Below, one piece after another: positions 1-10,313 of a DNA stretch of 64,000 nt. A program made the position numbers and the translations under genes. The notes beneath the pieces are model-generated. The model searched no databases. It saw only the letters and a program-made list of their open reading frames with translations, and was not told where the DNA came from. Positions within the stretch are counted from its first letter, which is position 1, and every line of letters starts with the position of its first letter. The stretch is taken from NCBI RefSeq assembly GCF_002043005.1, contig NZ_CP020330.1, positions 2,932,001 through 2,996,000 on the forward strand, read 5' to 3'. Source of the DNA: Martelella mediterranea DSM 17316. GTDB lineage: Bacteria; Pseudomonadota; Alphaproteobacteria; Rhizobiales; Rhizobiaceae.

Positions 1-1
1 G

Positions 2-1723
2 TTGAAGGAAAACGGGGTCGAACACATTTTCGGATACCCCGGCGGCGCGGTGCTGCCGATCTACGACGAAATCTTTCAGCAGGACGAAATCGAGCATGTG
101 CTTGTGCGCCATGAGCAGGGCGCCGGCCATGCGGCCGAAGGCTATGCCCGCTCCACCGGCAAGGTCGGCGTCATGCTTGTCACCTCCGGTCCAGGCGCCA
201 CCAATGCGGTAACCCCGCTGCAGGACGCGCTGATGGATTCCATTCCGTTGGTCTGCATTTCTGGCCAGGTTCCGACCGCGCTGATCGGCTCGGATGCTTT
301 CCAGGAATGCGATACCGTCGGCATCACCCGGCCCTGCACCAAATATAACTGGCTGGTCAAGGACGTAAACGAACTGGCTGATGTCATTCATGAAGCCTTC
401 CGCATCGCCCAGACCGGTCGTCCGGGCCCGGTCGTCGTCGACGTTCCCAAGGATATCCAGTTCGCCACCGGCCGCTACACGCCGCTCGCCGAACACATGA
501 TCCGCGAAAGCTACCAGCCGAAGGTCCAGGGCAATGCCGAGGCGATCCAGGCGGCGATCGAGCTGATGGCCCATGCCAGGCGGCCGGTTCTCTACACCGG
601 CGGCGGCGTCATCAATTCCGGCGACGAGGCCTCGCGGCTGCTGCGCGAGCTGGTCGAACTGACCGATTTTCCGATCACCTCGACGCTGATGGGGCTCGGC
701 GCCTATCCGGCATCGGGCAAGAACTGGCTCGGCATGCTGGGCATGCACGGTTCCTACGAGGCCAATATGGCGATGCATGACTGTGACGTCATGGTCTGTA
801 TCGGTGCGCGCTTCGATGACCGCATTACCGGCCGGGTTGACGCCTTCTCGCCGAATTCGAAGAAGATCCACATCGATATCGATCCGTCCTCGATCAACAA
901 GAACATTCGCGTCGATATCCCGATCCTCGGCGATGTCGCCCATGTTCTGGAAGACATGGTGCGGCTGTGGCGGGCGCTGCCGGCCGAAAAGCCGTCGCTC
1001 GACGATTGGTGGCGGAATATCGACCGCTGGCGCGGCCGCGACTGCTTCGCCTATGCGCCGAACAAGGACGTCATCATGCCGCAATACGCGCTTGAGCGGC
1101 TGAATGCGGCGATCAAGGATCGTGACGCCTATATCACCACCGAGGTCGGTCAGCACCAGATGTGGGCCGCGCAGTTCCTGCATTTCGAGGAGCCGAAGCG
1201 CTGGATGACGTCGGGCGGGCTGGGCACGATGGGCTACGGCCTGCCGGCGGCGCTGGGCGTCCAGATCGCCCACCCGGAAGCGCTGGTCATCGATGTCGCG
1301 GGCGATGCCTCGATCCAGATGTGCATTCAGGAAATGTCGGCGGCGATCCAGCACAATGCGCCGATCAAGATCTTCATCCTGAACAACCAGTATATGGGCA
1401 TGGTGCGCCAGTGGCAGCAGCTGTTGCACGGCAACCGGCTGTCGCATTCCTATACCGAGGCGATGCCCGATTTCGTCAAGCTGGCGGAAGCCTATGGCGC
1501 AGAAGGCATCTATTGCGACAGCCCGGACGATCTCGACGAGGCGATCCAGCGGATGATCGACAGCCCGAAGCCGGTGATCTTCGATTGCCGCGTCGCCAAT
1601 CTCGCCAACTGCTTCCCGATGATCCCGTCGGGCAGGGCGCATAACGACATGCTGTTGCCGGACGAGGCCAATGACGAGGCCGTCGCCACCGCCATCGATG
1701 CCAAGGGTCGTCAGCTCGTCTAA
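2..1723 (+). CDS. ilvB: Acetolactate synthase large subunit (5' end missing)
   Basis: Catalytic subunit of acetohydroxyacid synthase, which condenses two pyruvates, or pyruvate with 2-oxobutyrate, in the first common step of valine, leucine and isoleucine synthesis. The visible 573 residues begin at LKENGVEHIFGYPGG, inside the N-terminal TPP-binding domain, so roughly the first 10-25 residues lie left of the window and position 2 is not the real start. Seen: the catalytic Glu context VRHEQGAGHAAEGYAR, the central FAD/DHS-like domain, and the C-terminal TPP/Mg motif GDASIQMC ... LNNQYMGMVRQWQ. The regulatory subunit follows 21 bp downstream, so the two are co-transcribed. Assignment is firm. 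Confidence 0.97.
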   Translation: MKENGVEHIFGYPGGAVLPIYDEIFQQDEIEHVLVRHEQGAGHAAEGYARSTGKVGVMLVTSGPGATNAVTPLQDALMDSIPLVCISGQVPTALIGSDAFQECDTVGITRPCTKYNWLVKDVNELADVIHEAFRIAQTGRPGPVVVDVPKDIQFATGRYTPLAEHMIRESYQPKVQGNAEAIQAAIELMAHARRPVLYTGGGVINSGDEASRLLRELVELTDFPITSTLMGLGAYPASGKNWLGMLGMHGSYEANMAMHDCDVMVCIGARFDDRITGRVDAFSPNSKKIHIDIDPSSINKNIRVDIPILGDVAHVLEDMVRLWRALPAEKPSLDDWWRNIDRWRGRDCFAYAPNKDVIMPQYALERLNAAIKDRDAYITTEVGQHQMWAAQFLHFEEPKRWMTSGGLGTMGYGLPAALGVQIAHPEALVIDVAGDASIQMCIQEMSAAIQHNAPIKIFILNNQYMGMVRQWQQLLHGNRLSHSYTEAMPDFVKLAEAYGAEGIYCDSPDDLDEAIQRMIDSPKPVIFDCRVANLANCFPMIPSGRAHNDMLLPDEANDEAVATAIDAKGRQLV

Positions 1724-1744
1724 CGTTTGAAAGAGGTCAGAACA

Positions 1745-2317
1745 ATGAACGCGAAACTACAGCCCACCGGCTCGGCCTATTTCATTTCGAGCCAGACCGC
1801 AGCGCCCGAACGCCACACGCTTTCGGTCGTCGTCGCCAACGAGCCGGGCGTTCTCGCCCGGGTCATCGGCCTGTTCTCGGGCCGCGGCTACAATATCGAA
1901 AGCCTCACCGTTTCGGAGACCGAGCACGAGGCGCATCTATCGCGCATCACCATCGTCACCAAGGGCACGCCCGACGTGCTGGAGCAGATCAAGGCGCAGC
2001 TTGACCGGATGGTGCCGGTCCACAAGGTCGTCGACCTTTCGGTGCGCGCCCGCGAACTGGGCCAGGCAGCGCCGGTCGAACGTGAGGTCGCGCTGGTCAA
2101 GGTCGTCGGCAATGGCGACCAGCGTCAGGAGGCGCTCAGGCTAGCCGATGCCTTCGAGGCCAAGGTGGTCGACGCGACCGTGGAACACTTCATGTTCGAA
2201 ATCACCGGCAAGGTGTCGAAGGTCGATCAGTTCATCGCCATCATGAAGCCGCTCGGTCTCGTCGAGATCTGCCGCACCGGCCCCGCCTCGATGAACCGCG
2301 GCCCCGAGGGGATGTAG
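1745..2317 (+). CDS. ilvN: Acetolactate synthase small (regulatory) subunit
   Basis: Regulatory subunit that binds branched-chain amino acids and activates the large subunit encoded just upstream. The 190 residues hold an N-terminal ACT domain (about residues 25-100; VVVANEPGVLARVIGLFSGRGYNI and the SRITIV strand) and the C-terminal ALS_ss_C domain ending in MKPLGLVEICRTG. I chose ATG 1745 because an AGAGGT ribosome-binding site sits at the right distance; an in-frame TTG at 1727 would add six unsupported residues. The length is somewhat above the E. coli IlvH size (about 163) and fits the alphaproteobacterial form. Confidence 0.96.
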   Translation: MNAKLQPTGSAYFISSQTAAPERHTLSVVVANEPGVLARVIGLFSGRGYNIESLTVSETEHEAHLSRITIVTKGTPDVLEQIKAQLDRMVPVHKVVDLSVRARELGQAAPVEREVALVKVVGNGDQRQEALRLADAFEAKVVDATVEHFMFEITGKVSKVDQFIAIMKPLGLVEICRTGPASMNRGPEGM

Positions 2318-2387
2318 GCCTCATTGGCATATGAGTGAGGAGCCGGTGGGTGTTCCGCCGGCGATTTCAGATGACCTCGCGGGTTAC

Positions 2388-2546
2388 TCCCAATACTCTC
2401 TCCCGCTGGCGGGAGAGATGCCCCGACAGGGGCAGTGAGGGTGGCGCGGCATTTCGGTTTCGTGAAGGTGTTCGCGAGGATAGACCCCCCCCTCACTGTC
2501 GCTTTCGCGACATCTCTCCCCTCCGGGGCGAGAAGATTGGGGGGCT
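2388..2546 (+). repeat. Intergenic mosaic repeat, copy A
   Basis: This is an approximately 160-bp element in the 358-bp gap between ilvN and the ELM1-like gene. Its conserved ends are built of hairpins: CTCTCCCGC-TG-GCGGGAGAG and TGCCCC-GACA-GGGGCA at the left, GTCGC-TTTC-GCGAC and a CCCC/GGGG stem near the right. The middle ~40 bp is not conserved. Copy B at 3740-3900 is the reverse complement of both ends. The rest of the gap (2318-2387 and 2547-2675) shows no gene. The design resembles rhizobial RIME/REP-type elements; family membership is inferred. Confidence 0.85.
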
Positions 2547-2675
2547 GTGCGGCGAGGCTGAACCGCCTTCGTTGTCGTGACTTGCCGCAAGCCGTCGAAG
2601 CGCTCCGGCTGTTGACGGCTGCGTTTCCGCAGGCCACAAGCGGATGTCGCTGTTCTCGGGAAAGGGCCTTCTCCA

Positions 2676-3626
2676 TTGCATATCTGGATACTCACGGACG
2701 GCAAGATCGGGGATCGGGTGCAGTGCCTGGGGGTGGTCTCGCGGCTGGGCGAGGCGGCCGAGGAAAAGGTGATTTCGCCGGGCAAGCCATGGGAATGGCT
2801 GATGCCGCGCGGGCCCGTTCCGCCGAAACACCGCCCCGGCAAGCCGGGCAGCCCGATCGCGCCGCCATTTCCGGATGTCGCGATCGCGAGTGGCCGGCGC
2901 ATGGTGCCCTATCTGAAAGCGGTGAAGGCCGCTTCGGGCGGCAGGACATTCACCGTGTTTCTGAAGGACCCGAGGATTGGCAAGTCTGCCGCCGATCTGA
3001 TCTGGATGCCGCGCCACGACCGTTTTCGCGCCGACAATGTTCTGGTCACCGATACCGGGCCGCATCCGCTGACGCCCGAGGCAATCGCTGCGGCGGTCGA
3101 AGCGCGACCTGCCGAATGGAACCAACTGCCGTCACCGCGGCTTGGCGTGCTGATCGGCAACCCGGTCTCCGGATCGCGGGATCAGGCGGCGGCGCTCGCG
3201 CACTTCATGCAGCAGATCGATCACGCGAAGTCTGAGGTCGGCAGCATCATCGTTACCCAGTCGCGGCGCACGCCTGAACCGGTGATGGCGGCTCTGCGCA
3301 AGCGGCTTGAAGGCTTTCCGCACTGGATCTGGTCGCCGGAAACCGACAATCCCTATCGCGCGATGCTCGGCTACGTTGACATGCTGGCGGTCACGGCAGA
3401 TTCGCACAATATGATGAGCGAGGCGCTTTCCACCGGCAAACCGGTTTTTCCAATGCGGCCCTACCGCCTCAATCCCAAGCTCGCCGGCTTCATCGACAGG
3501 CTGGATACGGCGGGCCTGACGCGGCCGTTCGAGGGCGCGCTGGAGCCCTATGACTATGTGCCGGTCGATGCGACGGAAGAGATTGCGGAGGCGATCCGGA
3601 GGGGGCTTGCTGCTCGCAACAGGTGA
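2676..3626 (+). CDS. ELM1-like (mitochondrial fission ELM1 family, DUF1022) protein
   Basis: Protein of 316 residues with the family opening HIWILTDGKIGDRVQCLGV, a central FLKDPRIG ... DLIWMPRHD block and a glycosyltransferase-B-like C-terminal half (VTADSHNMMSEALSTGKPVFPM). The family is named after a plant protein needed for mitochondrial fission; the bacterial members have no settled activity, and the GT-B-like fold suggests a sugar-transfer or nucleotide-sugar role (inference). The start is TTG 2676; no in-frame ATG is close upstream, and GGGAAAGG lies a little before it. The gene stands alone between two inverted copies of the intergenic repeat, which is unusual. Confidence 0.85.
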   Translation: MHIWILTDGKIGDRVQCLGVVSRLGEAAEEKVISPGKPWEWLMPRGPVPPKHRPGKPGSPIAPPFPDVAIASGRRMVPYLKAVKAASGGRTFTVFLKDPRIGKSAADLIWMPRHDRFRADNVLVTDTGPHPLTPEAIAAAVEARPAEWNQLPSPRLGVLIGNPVSGSRDQAAALAHFMQQIDHAKSEVGSIIVTQSRRTPEPVMAALRKRLEGFPHWIWSPETDNPYRAMLGYVDMLAVTADSHNMMSEALSTGKPVFPMRPYRLNPKLAGFIDRLDTAGLTRPFEGALEPYDYVPVDATEEIAEAIRRGLAARNR

Positions 3627-3739
3627 GGCCGCAGCAGGGCTGTGCCTGCAACCACGCCCGGAACGTTGTGTTTCTTGGCGAAGGTGGCAAAACGATCTCT
3701 CCCTCAAGGGCAGGGTTATCGCATATGACTTTGTCGCAT

Positions 3740-3900
3740 AGCCCCCCAATCTTCTCGCCCCGGAGGGGAGAGATGTCGCGACAGCGACAGTGAGGGGGAG
3801 AGTCTATCCCCGGAGACGGCGTCACAGCTCTGGGACGCTGTTCCACCCTCACTGCCCCTTTCGGGGCATCTCTCCCGCCAGCGGGAGAGAGTATTGGGAG
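3740..3900 (-). repeat. Intergenic mosaic repeat, copy B (inverted relative to A)
   Basis: Reverse-complement counterpart of copy A, with matching hairpin ends and a different central ~40 bp. Outer modules flank it: left at about 3689-3739 (CCTCAAGGG, then GCAGGGTTATCGCATATG) and right at about 3901-3949 (CATATGCGATGGCCCTGC, then CCTCAAGGGGGGAGATT). The two modules are inverted copies of each other, so the whole 3689-3949 stretch is one large imperfect palindrome. It fills the 342-bp convergent gap between the ELM1-like gene and the oxygenase and may act as a two-way terminator (inference). I see no gene here. Confidence 0.85.
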
Positions 3901-3968
3901 CAAGCTGCTACACCATATGCGATGGCCCTGCCTCAAGGGGGGAGATTGAGGGCTGAAACGCCTCGCCC

Positions 3969-4631
3969 TCAGGCGACCTTGATCGGCTGGTCGGGATAGG
4001 CGAGCTGTTCGCGGGCGCGCCATTCCGGCGTTACGTAATTGATGATCAGCGATTTGCGCACGCCCTGGATCGGGCGCTTTTCGAAGCCGTGCCAGGTGTT
4101 GGTGGAGGGCACGAAGATCATCGCGTAGTTCGGCGCGAAGGGCGAGCGGCCGACATGCTCCTCCTTCGAGGCGTAGATATCGGTTCCAAGCTCGTCATGG
4201 CCGGGACCATCGGAGAGATAGATCAGCAGGGTGAACAGCTTCACGCCGATATCGGTGTGCGGTTCCAGCCAGAAACCGTCGATATCCTGCGCAAATTCGA
4301 TGCGCAGGCTCGATCCCTCGATATTGGTGCCGAAAGTGTCCTGGATGACTGTGGCAACTTCGGGTGACTGAAAGGCTTCAGCGACGGCTGCGCAGCACGC
4401 ATGTTTCGCGATATTCGGCTGGTCGAAATAGTGCCTGCTCTTGTTGTGAACCTCGCGCGTGCCCGAAACGCCGCCGAGGTCAGGTTTGGGATAATCCAGC
4501 GCCTGAATATCCTTCAGCAAATCCGTCGGAAACATGTCCGAAAGCAGCCAGTGGCGATAGGGCTCGGCATTGGAGTTGGCATTCCTGAATGCCGACTTCA
4601 CATGCTCCTGAACGTTTCCGTAATCTGTCAT
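3969..4631 (-). CDS. 2-oxoglutarate-Fe(II) dioxygenase-like protein
   Basis: A 220-residue cupin-fold oxygenase. Expected chemistry is Fe(II)- and 2-oxoglutarate-dependent hydroxylation; the substrate is unknown. The iron triad is visible as EPHTDIG (His and Asp) and the distal His in NTWHGFEK, followed by Arg in GVRKSLIINYV, which would bind the 2-oxoglutarate carboxylate. I start at ATG 4631 (MTDYGNVQEH); the open frame runs to 4691, but those extra residues look non-coding. It is convergent with the ELM1-like gene and lies downstream of uvrB on the same strand with a 78-bp gap. Family assignment is confident, function is not. Confidence 0.85.
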   Translation of the reverse strand: MTDYGNVQEHVKSAFRNANSNAEPYRHWLLSDMFPTDLLKDIQALDYPKPDLGGVSGTREVHNKSRHYFDQPNIAKHACCAAVAEAFQSPEVATVIQDTFGTNIEGSSLRIEFAQDIDGFWLEPHTDIGVKLFTLLIYLSDGPGHDELGTDIYASKEEHVGRSPFAPNYAMIFVPSTNTWHGFEKRPIQGVRKSLIINYVTPEWRAREQLAYPDQPIKVA

Positions 4632-4709
4632 TTCTGAACCATATGCTTGTTTGATCAATGCTATCGTATCGCCATCGGCAGGCAGGCACAACCATTGTCG
4701 CCGCCCGTC

Positions 4710-7463
<2,754 letters not shown>

Positions 7464-7638
7464 GGGGCGAATATGGGGAACAAGCCTGTAAAAGAAAAGG
7501 GTGTCGCGGCAGAACAAAAATAGAACTTACGCCGCGATTCGGTCAAGTTTCACAGTTCAAATTCCTGATGCCGTCCGCAACAGTTTGCGCTAAGAACGCG
7601 CGAAGCTGCCAGGCCGGCAGCGCTTCCGGAGAAATTTC

Positions 7639-7992
7639 ATGCCATTTTCGCTTTCGCCCGCGGCCGTTTGGCCGGTTCTTATGCTGGTCTGCTCGAATGT
7701 TTTCATGACGTTTGCCTGGTACGGCCATCTGAAGTTCAAAAGCGCGCCGCTGCTGCTGGTGATCATCACCGCATGGGGGATCGCGTTTTTCGAATATTGC
7801 CTGGCGGTTCCGGCCAACCGGATCGGTGCGTCGGTCTATTCGACCGCGCAGTTGAAGACGATCCAGGAAGTGATCACGCTGCTGGTGTTTTCGGGCTTTT
7901 CGATCCTGTGGCTGAAGGAGGCGCTCACCATCAATCACGTGATCGGCTTCGCGCTGATCGCTGTCGGCGCGGCTTTCATCTTCCGGGGCTGA
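7639..7992 (+). CDS. DMT-type small membrane protein (DUF486)
   Basis: A 117-residue protein with four predicted membrane segments (about residues 9-28, 35-55, 68-90 and 95-115). It matches the DUF486 branch of the drug/metabolite transporter superfamily: FMTFAWYGHLKFK, WGIAFFEYCLAVPANRIG and a C-terminal GFALIAVGAAFIFRG. Substrate unknown. The start is well placed behind GGAGAAA. It is divergent from uvrB and convergent with the thioesterase gene 22 bp downstream. Confidence 0.9.
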   Translation: MPFSLSPAAVWPVLMLVCSNVFMTFAWYGHLKFKSAPLLLVIITAWGIAFFEYCLAVPANRIGASVYSTAQLKTIQEVITLLVFSGFSILWLKEALTINHVIGFALIAVGAAFIFRG

Positions 7993-8014
7993 TCAGCCGG
8001 GCTCGGCGGTCCGC

Positions 8015-8404
8015 TCAGGCCTCCTGCGGAACGACGGCCGGCCTGCCGGTTTCGTCCATCGCCACCATCACGAACTGGGCTTCGGTGACCTGTTCGCGGT
8101 GCGGCATGCGGTGACGATGCACCCAGGCCTCGACATGGATCGTCATCGAGGTGCGGCCGATCCGCTCGAACGAGGTGTAGACGCAGAGCGTGTCGCCAAC
8201 TTTGACCGGCTGGGCAAAGGCCATCGAATTCACCGCCGCGGTGACGGTCCTGTTGTTGGCGCGCTCGGAGGAGGCGACATAGGCGGCGAGGTCCATCTGC
8301 GACATCACCCATCCGCCGAAAATATCCCCTGACGGATTGGCGTTGGCCGGCATGGCGACCGTGCGCATGGTCAGGTTGCCGGTGGGCGATTTGTCGTCGT
8401 TCAT
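8015..8404 (-). CDS. Acyl-CoA thioesterase (hotdog fold, YciA type)
   Basis: A 129-residue single hotdog-domain thioesterase that hydrolyses acyl-CoA to free acid and CoA. Visible motifs are NPSGDIFGGWVMSQMDLAA, with the catalytic Asp region, and VGDTLCVYTSFERIGRTSM, typical of the YciA/BFIT family. AGGAGAG lies just before ATG 8404. It is divergent from the extensin-like lipoprotein gene. The acyl chain preferred cannot be read from the sequence. Confidence 0.92.
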   Translation of the reverse strand: MNDDKSPTGNLTMRTVAMPANANPSGDIFGGWVMSQMDLAAYVASSERANNRTVTAAVNSMAFAQPVKVGDTLCVYTSFERIGRTSMTIHVEAWVHRHRMPHREQVTEAQFVMVAMDETGRPAVVPQEA

Positions 8405-8596
8405 CGATCTCTCCTGTGGCTTGCGGGCGCTGCACCCTGATCAGGTCCGACAATATTGCACGGGTGCGGAATTGCAACTCGGTCAGTCCGGCCGGCGGGC
8501 AGCATACGGTTGTCTTTTCGACGTTGCCGCAAAAGCATTTGTTTACTCTTGTCTGGTCTACTCGCGTTCGGAGTATCAACGCGATTTCGGTTCAGT

Positions 8597-9631
8597 ATGA
8601 CGTTTCCCTTGCGACGCGCGGTTTCATTGGCAGCCATTGCGGCGACGCTCACCGGTTGTTCCATCGGCGGATTGATGACGTCCTTTTCGGTGGATACCAG
8701 CGACAAGGGCCCCCAGATCGTCACCCGCAGCGAGGAGGCCGCGCAAAACCCGCAGCCCCAGCAGACTGCCGCCGTCGCGACGCCGGCGGCCAAGCCGGAG
8801 CCGCCGCCTTCCATCGAGCAACTGATCGCCAGCACAGAAACCGAAGCGGGCGTGCCGATCGACAGCTATCTCGGCGTCTCGGCGAACGAGGAGGCCGCTG
8901 TTGTTGCGACCAATGCCGCGGCGCCCTTGACGCCCTCCAGCCCGAAGGTCGAGAGCCCGGCATCCGATGTCGCGGCGCCGGATCCCGGTATCGACCCGAT
9001 CCAGACCGCCTCGTTGCTGCCGCTGAGCGAGCCTGGCGGCGTCGCCTCGCCGCAGAAGGGCCGGCTGCCCGGTCTGATGCCGCTGGCCGAGCGGCAGTGC
9101 CGCAGCTCGCTCAGGGAAATGGGCGTCAGCTTTTCCGATGTCGCGGCGATCGCGAACGGCAGCCAGTGCGGCATTGCCTATCCGGTCGAGCTGGAATCGC
9201 TGTCGGGCAATGTGGCGATCTCGCCCAGCGTCACGGTCAACTGCCAGACGGCGCTTGCCTTCGCCGAATGGGTCCAGAACGATGTCGCGCCCGCCGCGCG
9301 CGTGCGCTATCTCACCGGCCTCAAATCGGTGAATACGATGGGCGGCTATTCCTGCCGGCGCGTGAACAACGGCACCAACTCCCGCACATGGTCCGAACAT
9401 TCGAAGGGCAATGCCATCGATGTCGGCGGCTTCACGCTCAATACCGGGAAGACCATCGATGTCTCGCCCAAGGGCTTCTTCGCCTTCCGGGAGAAAGGCC
9501 TGCTGAAATCGGTTCGCGCCAGCGGTTGCGACTATTTCAACACCGTCCTGGGGCCGGGCTACCCCAAGCATAACGACCACCTGCATTTCGACCTGAAACA
9601 GCGCAATTCCGGGCGGAGCTACTGCAAGTAG
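8597..9631 (+). CDS. Extensin-like family lipoprotein
   Basis: A 344-residue predicted lipoprotein. The N-terminus MTFPLRRAVSLAAIAATLTG ends in a lipobox with Cys at about residue 22, then a long Pro/Ala/Ser-rich spacer (about 25-150), then the extensin-like C-terminal domain (about 160-344). That domain carries CRRVNNG ... SEHSKGNAIDVGGF and HNDHLHFDL, a His/Asp arrangement like M15-type zinc peptidases, so a cell-wall role is plausible (inference). I start at ATG 8597 because it gives a clean lipoprotein signal; the open frame upstream to 8456 does not. Cysteines cluster in the C-terminal domain, as expected for an exported protein. Confidence 0.88.
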   Translation: MTFPLRRAVSLAAIAATLTGCSIGGLMTSFSVDTSDKGPQIVTRSEEAAQNPQPQQTAAVATPAAKPEPPPSIEQLIASTETEAGVPIDSYLGVSANEEAAVVATNAAAPLTPSSPKVESPASDVAAPDPGIDPIQTASLLPLSEPGGVASPQKGRLPGLMPLAERQCRSSLREMGVSFSDVAAIANGSQCGIAYPVELESLSGNVAISPSVTVNCQTALAFAEWVQNDVAPAARVRYLTGLKSVNTMGGYSCRRVNNGTNSRTWSEHSKGNAIDVGGFTLNTGKTIDVSPKGFFAFREKGLLKSVRASGCDYFNTVLGPGYPKHNDHLHFDLKQRNSGRSYCK

Positions 9632-9638
9632 GTCTCGC

Positions 9639-9678
9639 GCCGCGCGGCATTTGAAGGGGAGAGGCTTGCGCGGCTTTT
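9639..9678 (+). terminator. Likely terminator after the extensin-like gene
   Basis: GCCGCGC (9639-9645) can pair with GCGCGGC (9668-9674), followed directly by TTTTC. The 22-nt loop is long, so efficiency is uncertain. Confidence 0.5.
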
Positions 9679-9949
9679 CTCCTGCCCATCTCTTCAGTTC
9701 CTTTGTCGTCAGTTTCGTTTTCTGAGACCACGTCCGTGTCGCGGCCTGTTCCGCCCGCGCGGACGCCGACCGTGTCCCTGCAATCCCGAGATGCTCGAAA
9801 TTCCGCTATTTTGTTAATGACAAGCCCGGAACATCGGCATTAAGATCGGATCAGTCGAAGGGAGCTTGAAACGGACTCGGTAGATACAGATATGAACACC
9901 AACAAAAGACTTGGTGAACACGCCTGAGAGACTTACGGAGTTAGTGAGA
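9679..9949 (+). other. Gene-free region upstream of clpS
   Basis: I see no gene in this stretch. It should hold the clpS-clpA promoter; an A+T-richer patch near 9805-9850 (TATTTTGTTAATGAC, then CATTAAGATC) is the best place to look, but no clear -35/-10 pair can be defended by eye. Confidence 0.4.
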
Positions 9950-10303
9950 ATGATCGCGATGTCGATCCGGATGCAGAACGATCCCTCCAAGAATGGGGAC
10001 AATCCGAGCCGCGGAACGGCGGTCATCGCGCGTACCAAGCCGAAAACAAAGAAACCCAGCCTGTACCGGGTTCTCCTGTTGAATGATGACTACACACCAA
10101 TGGAATTTGTCATCCATATTCTGGAGCGTTTCTTCCAGAAGGATCGCGAAGCGGCGACCCGTATCATGCTCAACGTGCACAACAATGGCGTGGGCGAATG
10201 CGGGGTCTTTACCTTCGAAGTGGCCGAAACCAAGGTCACGCAGGTGATGGATTTCGCGCGCCAGCATCAACATCCATTGCAATGTGTCATGGAAAAGAAG
10301 TGA
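9950..10303 (+). CDS. clpS: ATP-dependent Clp protease adaptor ClpS
   Basis: Adaptor that delivers N-degron substrates to ClpA-ClpP. The 117 residues have a variable charged N-terminal arm followed by the ClpS core [20 protein letters not shown] ... [20 protein letters not shown]. The N-degron pocket residues DD and the His of MLNVHNNG are present. ATG 9950 ([11 protein letters not shown]) was chosen by likeness to rhizobial ClpS N-termini; an upstream in-frame TTG at 9911 is less likely. clpA begins 10 bp after the stop, so they form an operon. Confidence 0.96.
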   Translation: MIAMSIRMQNDPSKNGDNPSRGTAVIARTKPKTKKPSLYRVLLLNDDYTPMEFVIHILERFFQKDREAATRIMLNVHNNGVGECGVFTFEVAETKVTQVMDFARQHQHPLQCVMEKK

Positions 10304-10313
10304 GGAACTGATC

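Noticed and set aside
2384..2902. Open frames running through repeat copy A (both strands)
   Set aside because: They are made of hairpin repeat sequence and the antisense of the ELM1-like gene; no ribosome-binding site or domain.
2388..3900. Insertion sequence or composite transposon around the ELM1-like gene
   Set aside because: No transposase, and the repeats are small hairpin elements that also occur elsewhere (45711), so a true transposon is not supported.
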